64,000 nucleotides of DNA from Clavelina lepadiformis (taxonomy: Eukaryota > Chordata > Ascidiacea > Aplousobranchia > Clavelinidae), in NCBI RefSeq assembly GCF_947623445.1, contig NC_135240.1:12710001-12774000 (forward strand), written 5' to 3'. The notes under the pieces are model-generated. The model saw nothing but the letters and a program-made list of their open reading frames with translations. It was not told where the DNA came from and made no database searches. Both the position numbers and the translations under genes were made by a program. Of the stretch, positions 55,077 to 64,000 are shown in pieces; the stretch's first letter is position 1; each line of letters starts with the position of its first letter.

Positions 55077-55450
55077 AAATGTGGGGAACGAAAAAATCTT
55101 CCCGCGCAACTCAAGTAGGCTAAGCCATGCCTTGATACAAAACAGCAGCAGTATCAGTTCAAGGAACTGAAACTAAGTTAATTGCTGAACCTAAAACTCT
55201 CACCTGATTTCATTAATTAATTTCAATTAAATTTAACACCCAATGGATCCCAACAACTGCACCGTAATAATAAGACTAATCTGTTCCAGCAGCAAACAGA
55301 TCTGAAAATCATTGTCGTCGTCTGCATGTTTATTGTTATGTAGTGAACCGTGACCGTGGAGAAAGTAGAATATGCTCCAAGAGAATAAAAGAAACAAACA
55401 TGACGTCATGCGCAAAAGAGAAGTTTCTACTCATGTGTTTAAATCTCTTT
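55077..55450 (-). repeat. Right terminal inverted repeat
   Basis: The near-identical inverse of 51924-52298, including the CRE palindrome and the ATGAAATCAG|GTGAGA motif on the minus strand (55213 to 55198). Confidence 0.9.
55401..55408. promoter_or_regulatory. CRE-like palindrome in right inverted repeat
   Basis: TGACGTCA, the mirror of the site at 51967-51974. It would lie upstream of the minus-strand zinc-finger gene. Confidence 0.4.
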
Positions 55451-55458
55451 GGTGTATT

Positions 55459-56117
55459 GAAGCATAGATAACGCATAAAGGAAAATTTATGGCTGATGTA
55501 TCCTAAACCGTAAATTCCTTATCCCTTCAAAATTAAGAAAAAATTACAATTACAATTCGTTTGCGGTTTCTTGACCAAAGAAAATACTTTTCAATGCTAA
55601 ACGTTTAAATAAAAAATTGCAATCTTTTTCAATAGTCTGCTTTTACTTACATTATTTAATAAGGTAGTTAAGCTAGAAAAGAAAAAAATACCTTTCATGT
55701 TTTTTGTAAGTAAATATGGATTTTCTAACCCTTTGGTTTTTCCATTGATTATACATTACATCGTTATATAATACCAATATCTATGGTTTGTTCAAGTGAA
55801 GTAATACATAAGTGTATAGTATATGTCATTTGCAAAAGCTGCTACCTGCTACCAAGGAAATCGATATACAGTCAAATTAAAAATATATCATTAAGCATAC
55901 AGTAGCAAAAGTACTAATTTTTTTTCATGATAATTTACCCCAAGAAAAATTAAACTTTACTTGAGAAACTCATGTTGAATGAATAGGTTGCATTTTGATT
56001 CGTTTAAAACATTCAGGTTTACTTTAATTGCGATTTTTTAGCTTTTCACTACTACACAGTAGTGTTTTGTGTTTCACAGTTTTCATTTTTTCTACCACAA
56101 CTTAAGACTACTTAGCC
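55459..56117. other. Intergenic DNA
   Basis: AT-rich; nothing recognisable. Confidence 0.4.
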
Positions 56118-56322
56118 CAGGCCTGCACAACTCAAAATGGTACAAGGGTCGCAACAGGAAAAACCTTTTTTCGCGGGCCGCATACTAACGTTGATGTAAC
56201 CACTATAACATGTATACAATGCGATATAGTCGAATAACAGATATCGCCGAGTTAGGAAAAAATGAAATGTTATTACATCGTGGGCCGCATTAAAAGGTTG
56301 CGCGGGCCATATGTTGTGCAGG
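56118..56322. mobile_element. hAT-type MITE, related to 48591-51005
   Basis: About 205 bp with ends CAGGCCTGCACAAC and GTTGTGCAGG, and GCGGGCCGC / GGGCCGC motifs inside. Flanks share only ACTTA, so the target duplication is imperfect and the right edge is uncertain by a few bases. Confidence 0.65.
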
Positions 56323-56719
56323 ACTTACTTAACCTATGTCACTAAGCTAATTGGACCGATAGACGGGTTAAGTGGTAAAGTGCCCATGAAGTTGTTCGTT
56401 GAAGTGGTCAAAGCAAAGCTGAATATTTCAAACGCACCCGTTTTATCTTGCTCAACACAATGGTGACACTAGGATTAACTTCACTAAATGGAAAAAAGGG
56501 GTGAACTAGGCTACGGAAAGTCGCTCTCCGACATTCCGTAAATTAGTGCTGACCTCTAAACAACAACACAGGGTTTTTAAAACAGTAGGCTTCCCTTTGA
56601 TATAGGCCCGCTATGAGCAATTAGCAAGGAAAATGGAGAACCGCAAAACATAAATAAATGTTTTACGACGTTTTATCGTGCTTGCATTGAGCTATTTTGT
56701 GGTGCTTGTCGTTCTAGCC

Positions 56720-57078
56720 CAGCGGTTCCCAAACTGGGGTCCGCGGACCAACTAGGGTCCGTAAAGCAGTTTCGTAGGGTCCGCAATGAGAATTAGTCTT
56801 TAAAGCTTTAAAGCAGTTTCAGAGGGTGGATGTAGTACACAACATGAGAGTTGCGCTATCCAAAACCAAACCAAACATTGATGAGTTAATTGCAGCAAAA
56901 CAAGTGCACCCATCCCATTAAACGCCTACTGTATTTGATAGTTTTTGCTTTTTCTTTCATTAGTGTGGTTTTTGAATTTTTCCTATAGCATTCTTTGATT
57001 TTTATAGGGCCGTGAAATATCAAAATTATTGCAAAGGGTTCACCAGGCAAAATTTTTAGAAAAGTTTGGGAACCGCTG
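56720..57078. mobile_element. hAT-type non-autonomous element
   Basis: A 359-bp element with ends CAGCGGTTCCCAAACTGGGG and AGTTTGGGAACCGCTG, and a perfect 8-bp duplication TTCTAGCC at 56712-56719 and 57079-57086. It has GGTCCGCGGACC-type motifs like the element at 6374-6908. Confidence 0.9.
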
Positions 57079-57486
57079 TTCTAGCCTATGTACAGTGTAC
57101 ACGAAAGTCAAAAGCATCTTGTGTAGTTTTAGGCTACCTAGCTTGAGAATTGAGATAGGTTATAATCTAACCATGCATGTGTTTTACTGCTTTTGTTTTT
57201 ACGTTTTAGGATGAGATGCTGATTGTTATGTGGGTCAAGTGGATAAAATTTGGACCAAAGTTGAAAAACACCCTACCCTGTAGGCTAGGCTAGCATTAGG
57301 CTACAGGCAGGCCAGGGTATACCTGGGTTTTCTGTTAGTCTTCCCTAGAGTAGTCCTATAGTGATTTCCGTCTTGACGAGGTTGTTAATACTAAAATTGC
57401 TATAGGTTAGCTGCTTTTGCAATGAAACAGCTAACCAAACAATTTTTCAAGGAATGTTGTGCAAGCATAGGCAAATAGACGCTCAA

Positions 57487-58213
57487 TAGACCCTTTCTGA
57501 GTTACTGTCTGGATGGCAAGATTTTATAATCGCCTATATTAAACAATGGAACATGTTGAACTACATTAAATCTTTTTTAAATTGCAAGCCATTGCATTGT
57601 AAAGATTTCATTCAGGCGAGTGGCATATGAATTCCTTGAAGCAATAAAAAATAATTTTGAAAATATGTTGCCTAGTTATTATTTTACAGTGGTTTGAATC
57701 GTACGCACTGGACTAGTCTGATACGAAGTCACGTTTTGTGATCAGCGTAGCAAGCAACATAAAATCCTTAAGAGTTCATGTAATATCTGCGGCGCGTTTA
57801 CATTTAATAATTTGGTTTGTATTTACTTCTAGTTGATTATTTTAAGCTTTGCTTGACATGCCAAACACAATTAGCCGGTGTAATACGCCGCAGATTACAC
57901 GCAAACTCTTATGCATTTTACGTCGCATTCTTCACTGACAACGTACCTAGACATCATATCGGACAATCCCAGTGCGTAGGATACAAAGCACTGTAAAATA
58001 AGAACTGGCAAAATATTTTCAAATTTTTTTTGTATTGCGTAAGGAAATTCATATGCGACACACCTGAGTGAAATTTTTACAATACAATGCCCAGAACATT
58101 TGCAATTTAAAAAAGAATCAAAGTGGGTCAACAATTTCCATTGTTAAGTATAGGTGATCGAAAAAATCTTGCCTCCCAAAAAAAGGGCTGCGCTAACTCG
58201 GTAAGGGTCTATT
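57487..58213. mobile_element. Foldback element, copy 2
   Basis: Homologous to 6959-7945 in both arms: AATAGACCCTTT-type start, GGCAAGATTTT, TTAAACAATGGAA, GCATATGAATTCC, then the inverse series ending AAGGGTCTATT. The centre is shorter. Edges are approximate. No ORF is convincing. Confidence 0.6.
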
Positions 58214-61200
58214 ATATTTGGCAGCATCTATTTCACCGACAGTCGATTACTGAATTTGAAAAAAAAATACTTCGCTAAATGGCTAACCAGTTACGCAGTT
58301 GGTATTTTCCTACTTTGGTAAATGGTGGCCAGTGAAGTAGACACATATTTTCCCGGTGCCCATACTAATTTTTTCAAAGTGTAAATTCACCCAAAACTAA
58401 TCCACTCTGACCCAAACTAACTTATCTTGATTAAATTACTAAGTTAGCCCGTGAATTAAAATAAATGCTATTTTTCAACTAAAAAGCACTATTTTTTTCC
58501 AAAGTCTGAATTAATTTAAAACTAATCCCTTCTAACCCAAACTGTCACCTCTCATGACTAGGCCTAAATTAAAAATAAATTTGGACAAAAAAAGAAATAA
58601 ACCAATGGCGAGATGGATGGCAATCTACTGTCATCAATACATGAAAAAAATTCCGAGCTGAGTTTAAACATGATTGTTCACTTGCTTTCTGCTGCTCATG
58701 TTTTGTAAAGTGAAAGCTTGTAATTGTCATCTTTTTCAGGTTTTGTTGTTTGAAGCAGGCGATCACCCACTCTGGCCATGCTCACCTCGATATTTTAGGG
58801 CTAGCGATTAATTACCCTTCTTGATTGCACGAAATGGGCAGTTTTTACACCTGGCAAATGTTGATTAGCCGAATATTTCAGGGAACTTCATGATGAACAC
58901 ATTTTCATTTAGTTTTCAATTTGTTGCCTATTTTATGGATTATGAGGTCTTTTAACGGTGTTGGCGTTTCGGTGCGTATTGTACGTTTACCAGGCGTATT
59001 AGGCTAACCACCTCACATTTTTCAATTTGCGACATATTTTTTACGTCATATACATACATTATGCGAGACAACTGTCCTCCTGTACTTAAACGTCATCCAA
59101 ACTTTATGTGTTAAATATGTTTGTTAGGAATACTAAACCGTTCTGTGTAGCAGTAAATGCATCCGAAACAATTGTGGTAAAACAAATGCTCAAGACATGT
59201 TTAATTTTACCAATTCTTTTTCTTTCTTATTACCTCATGAAACCAAAGAAACAAGAGCTTTAGATTGCAGGTGGTTGATATTAGCGCACACAACATCGAG
59301 GAAAGTTTGCAGTCGACAAAGATAAACAAACGTTTGCGCATATATCCACTACCTGTCAATTAGTTGTAGGCAGTAAGCCGAAATTGTAAGTAACTTAATT
59401 TGCACTGGTATACACAGTATGATAATTAACCGGAATAACCGTGAGGCAAAATATGACTTTTAGGATCGCATATATTTTCTTCGCTTTTAATGGTGTATAA
59501 ATTTGACCCAAATGCAAATTGTTATGCTTCGCAGTGACATCGCCCAGGTCTGATATATTTCTACACATATGAGTCACAAGTGTGTGGTTTACCATTATCA
59601 TTATGCATTGCAATGTGTTTGTCTTTTTTATGAAATTTTTAGCAGTATGATAGTGCAACGCTTAGTAGTGTTGTGTGAGATGAAATTTATTTGCATCTCG
59701 CCAAGGCATTGTTGCATTAAAATGATCATTGAACACGTTCGAAAACTCAAGCAGGCAAAGCAATTCTAACCGTCATAAATCATGATTAAATGATAACATT
59801 TTATCTTAATCTTTTTGTAAAGGTTGTTATGGAAGCAGTCGTAATGACTTTTATTAATATTGTTAATACAGTACTAATAAAAGGCCAACAGGCCCAAATT
59901 AGATATAGATATAATAGATTACAAATGCTAGATATGAAGAACCAAACTTGAATGTTTGTCTAACCCTAAAAATCTTCAATCACATCAATGGTCATTGGTC
60001 CATGATTTTCAACAGCGTCAAACAGATTGTTTAAATAATTTGCCTATAAATTTCTTTAGGTTTGTCGCATTGAGGTTAATCACTTGAGCACTGTTTATCA
60101 TATACGTGCAGAAGTTACTATGCATGCTTATTGCTTAGCCCCATGTCATCTAATTACAGTGAAAGTGTTGTAGTTCTATGCTTGGTTCAGTGCAGTCCTT
60201 AGTCCAAAAGTGAAGAGTAAAAAAACTTAGCAGATCAACAAGTTTTTAACATAGATTATTGAAGAAAAATGAATAACAATACATATTCGGAGCATATATC
60301 AGTACTGTACTTCAACAACAGCAACCAACATATCAATCACAATGTTGTTGACATCAAAAGTACACCGCATCATACATAAAGCAGCTACATTATGGATGAT
60401 GACGGTGATTATACCACATTTTAAATACTAATATTGATGAACCAAATTTTTCGGATTAACAGTTTCTATTTAATAAGTGGTGTCATTAGGTATGTTGCCA
60501 AGGTTTTTACACTTACAATTTTGGTTACGACATAAGGTTGAGAAACACTGGCATATGTGATTAATGTCCAAGATTGTACAAGCCAGACCAGTTCATTCAA
60601 AATTGCATAGCAGCTTTATATTGTTGTTTAAGAATATGCATGTTATAGTTACAGGACGGGTATGTCATAAACAATGATTTATGATACTTTACTTAAAGGA
60701 ACAGAATCAGAACTAGGACTATGACATGTTAGGATAACTAATAAATTGATAAACTTTGTGTCAAACTTAAACTGGATCCATGGACTAAAAAGCTTAAAGA
60801 AGAACACTTGCTGGGATACAACTATAAAAACTCAACAACAATGGAGAAATATGAAATGGATTCATATTTACCAGCTCTCACAGAAATGAGTAAGAATTTC
60901 ATTATATTTGAATTTAAAATATAAAAATGTATAATTTACAAAGGAAGTAATAATTTAGTTTTATTTGCTAGTATCAACTATATACCTGCTGTATAGCTTT
61001 CCAAATATGTTTGTAGTGTTTATTCGCTGACTCACTGGTTTCTTTTTCACCACTTCGGTAGTGAGTAATTTCCAGTAAGTAATTTACGGTAATTTGTTTT
61101 ACCAGAAACTAAATATTTCTATATACAATAGTTTTTCTTTTGTCTGCCTCATTAATCTTCACAGCCCTTTGCACTCATTAAATTATAATATAATCTTGTT

Positions 61201-63480
61201 TATGTTACATTTTCCTGACATTGTTACTTAACATACTAGTGACTCTTTTACAAACTGTGAACTTGACAGTACATTACCCCACACTTGTCATCAGTGTTAA
61301 AAATCAAGTTTACTTGTTTGGCAATCAGCTCTCGTCAAGTAGAAAGTTTTCAAGTGGTTGGTATTGATTTATCGATGTTAAAGCATATGTTAGCAAAATG
61401 ATGGTTACCGCACCTCTTCTTTGATACTCTCACTAGTAATGCCCGAGACTGCTACATATGGAGTCTAGTTGAATATAGGCATCGGTGCATAATGTTGTAA
61501 AGGATGAATAAAACTGCTGCTATACTTTTGAACAAATCTGTAGCAGACGTTGCATTGACAATGTTTTTGATTTGAAACAATACCTCGTAGCACTAGCAAC
61601 ATCATCCAAATTGCTACGGATCAGTTCAAAAATATTTTGGCTATTTTATTCATCCTTCTAATTATAGAGGGTTTTTAATCTTGTTTATGTAGTAGATGTA
61701 TGATTTATTTTGATATGTTGCACTGACTTAGGTAATTATGTTAATAAAAACAGTTTGAATTCGCTTTCTGGAGAAAGTTACTTTGTTTTCTTTGGTGATA
61801 AATGTTTTCATAATCAAAAAATAAGTTGGCCTTGCAACGTTTTCCTTGACCTCAATCATTTCAGTTTATTTGTTTGAATGATTGTTTGGATTTTTAAAAT
61901 GCTTGCTGCTACTTTGTAGTGTATATTTATTAGATAAGAACTGACTGAGACTAATTAATTGTATTTGTTTTGTTTAGTGACTGCTAAATGTTTGTTGTAA
62001 AGCATATCCATTAGCTTTTAAACTAAGATGAGACTTTCCTGATTTTGTTCAGTATTTTGTACAGCTATTGAGTTTAAAATTATAAAATTATCAGAATTGG
62101 TACCTGTAGTAGCTGACTATTGTTGCATACAGTATTCATAACACGTGTTACAAGCACTGCTTTATTGCCTTAGCACAGCATTTTACTTAGCATTTCTATG
62201 CAAAAATGGAAACTGTTGAAGACTGGGGTAATATTTTTTATAGGCCATTTTCATGATTCAAAAATTAACAAGAACAGGGCATCGGAATATATTTGTCTAC
62301 AATTTATCACGCTTTGTGGAAACATTTTTCTTGTGTCGATATTGGTTTATTATAACCAAGCAACCAGTTTTAAATTCAAGAAGCATAGCTTGTGTGTATT
62401 CCTTATTTCCATTTAATGACCGGATATCATAAACTAGGAGAAAGTGCTAAATGAAGTAATAAATTTGTGTGGCATATCCCTAACCCAATTAAAATACAGA
62501 GGCTTTAGTGTTTCAAGGTCAAAATTGGAACTTGAAATTGAGAATGGTACAGCTGGAAATACACAGTATGAAACACATTATCATCACAATAGAATGAAGT
62601 GTTATGGAAAAGGTCCAATGATCAGTTAATTCATTTCCTGAGTGACAACGCCGTTTGTAGTTAGCTGACGTTGACTCACACTGAAAGTAAATATCGGCTA
62701 AATTAAAACACTCTTTTCTGCCTATTGTCATGGTCTACTGGAAAGTTAAATTATCTAATAGTTCACTACTCCTTGCTACAACAGGTGAAATTGTGTATGT
62801 CTGATGATTGATCGTGTCAAACATTTCTTTCAAGTGGGCAAACTACATGCCGTACCAACAACACGTATCGTTTAGAATAGTTTGAAATTCTTGCGGATGT
62901 GCTGATAAATATAATCCATTGTGGGAATAAAGCATGTATGTCAACGCATGACCATTGTCATCGCTAGACCAAACGAACTTCCATTTGTTTTATCAGTCTC
63001 TATTGTTGGATTGTAGCCATCGCTGGCAGCCTTAACTTCTGTGCGTTTGCACTACTTTATTGCGTCGGATAGATGGTTAACCTTTAGAAAGATACCTATT
63101 TCAATAATTGAACAGTGACGGTTTATGTCAGGTTCGTACAGACGTGCTGAACAAATAAGCCAAGTTAGTGTAAAGAATCTTCCAAGGATCTAGAAAAACT
63201 AAATTGTTTTAAACTTAGATTGGTCTCCCGTTTTGTTGTGTTATAGGAAGGGTGATAGCCATCCGCCATAGTTTTGTAGAAGACAGTTTTTGTTAAGGTT
63301 TGTATCTGACTGGAGACGATCTGGTTATTATATATATTTTATACTTATAGTCACCCGATTCTCCAGCTCCAACAGCTTTAAAATGTTGCCTATTCAGATT
63401 TTTTTGGGCTTTTATGCTAGGTGTTCGGAATACGGAACACGACTGTGTAATAAAATAATTGTAATTTAATCATTGTGTTA
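58214..63480. other. Long intergenic stretch
   Basis: No gene supported. Small items only: a diverged direct duplication with AAAACTAATCC at 58393 and 58518, and a hAT-like end GGTTGAGAAACACTG near 60537 without a partner. Confidence 0.4.
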
Positions 63481-63580
63481 TACTTGTGACCACGGGCGCC
63501 GAACTTGGGCGGACAGGGCGGATTTTTCCGCCCTGGATTTTTCTAACAAATAATAGCGATTTTACGTTCAAAAGGTTATG

Positions 63581-63735
63581 CAGTCAAATCCGGTTAATTG
63601 CATTCTGGATAATCGCATAATTCGTTTTATCGCATAAAGGGCGCAAGTCCCAAACCGTAGTATATCATTTGTAAAGATAATACTTCGGTTTATCGCATAA
63701 TGGTTTATTGCATAATCCGCTTAATTGATGATGCC
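63581..63735. repeat. pogo/Tigger-like terminus with TTTATCGCATAA repeats
   Basis: CAGTCAAATCCGGTTAATTG resembles a pogo-group end. TTATCGCATAA-like words recur four times within 130 bp. The other end and target site were not found, possibly outside the window. Confidence 0.45.
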
Positions 63736-64000
63736 GTAATATGATAAGATGATGCCGTAATATGTGAAGAAGAATTACGAAACAAATAAGTTAAAAAAGA
63801 CGACAACAATAAAGAAAGCTCTGCTGACGCAATCGCTGTGACAACACCAAAAAATAAAGAAGTTCTACATGTACTTCATACAATTCGCCAATGACTACAG
63901 TTTGAAGGGGCAGGCATGGCCACATTCGTTCATTTAAAAACACAAATACAAGAAAGCATGTTTTCATCTTTTGCGTGCTTGAATGAATGGATGATGGCAA

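Larger units (their letters stand above)
51924..55450. mobile_element. P-superfamily-like element with two convergent genes
   Basis: A 3,527-bp element with a perfect 8-bp duplication GGTGTATT at 51916-51923 and 55451-55458. The ends are inverted: left CAAAGAGATTTAAACAC, right GTGTTTAAATCTCTTT. P elements make 8-bp duplications. The inverted repeats are about 375 bp long and nearly identical, far longer than in Drosophila P (31 bp). Inside are a plus-strand DDE core gene and a minus-strand zinc-finger gene that converge at 53620/53730. Near-identity of the arms indicates recent movement or gene conversion. Assignment to the P superfamily rests on the protein motifs. Confidence 0.85.

Noticed and set aside
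51960..55415. Identical 60-aa ORFs at 51960-52142 (+) and 55233-55415 (-)
   Set aside because: They are the two arms of the P-like element's inverted repeat; the duplication explains the identity and the peptide has no motif.

Overview
The window is animal nuclear DNA. Its genes are split by spliceosomal introns with GT..AG borders, the DNA is AT-rich, and the encoded proteins match animal families. Short exons, many introns of 70-500 bp and very abundant hAT/P/piggyBac DNA transposons would suit an invertebrate such as a tunicate. That placement is inference; no taxonomic marker is present. I found no tRNA, rRNA or CRISPR signal, and no bacterial features.

Host genes, left to right. (1) 2-316 (+): the 3' end of TRMO, a tRNA m6t6A37 methyltransferase. 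(2) 1764-3653 (-): a complete four-exon CHMP2A, an ESCRT-III subunit, convergent with TRMO. (3) 14535-24171 (-): an extracellular heparan sulfate 6-O-endosulfatase (SULF1/2 type), about 20 coding exons traced by splice phase; only the initiator exon is not located. (4) 34471-36497 (+): a six-exon p24/TMED cargo receptor, TMED6-like, divergent from SULF. (5) 41931-47701 (-): a 13-14-exon ARFGAP2/3 orthologue. These genes act in separate pathways (tRNA modification, ESCRT, heparan sulfate editing, ER-Golgi cargo sorting, COPI coat GTPase control); nothing suggests they work as a cluster.

Mobile DNA fills much of the rest. At least twelve hAT-type elements can be delimited with inverted ends and 7-8 bp target duplications, nine of the duplications being perfect 8-mers, plus one less certain copy. 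Most are short non-autonomous copies, two lying in SULF introns and one in an ARFGAP intron. One, 48591-51005, carries a nearly intact transposase that lacks only its ATG. There is also a decayed piggyBac (10299-11630), a two-copy foldback family (6959-7945 and 57487-58213), and a foldback element with a 10-bp target duplication (37939-39209) inserted inside an older transposon-derived ORF (37618-39975).

The most unusual locus is 51924-55450. It is a P-superfamily-like element with inverted repeats of about 375 bp and a perfect 8-bp target duplication. It holds two convergent spliced genes: a 394-aa DDE catalytic core whose start exon lies inside the left inverted repeat, and, on the other strand, a 301-aa protein joining a C2H2 zinc finger to a domain resembling the C-terminus of P/THAP9 transposases. 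This split, two-gene arrangement is the best candidate here for something undescribed.

The remaining stretches (roughly 317-989, 4348-6373, 12905-14395, 25700-31226, 31581-34470, 39976-41930 and 58214-63480) show no gene I can support.
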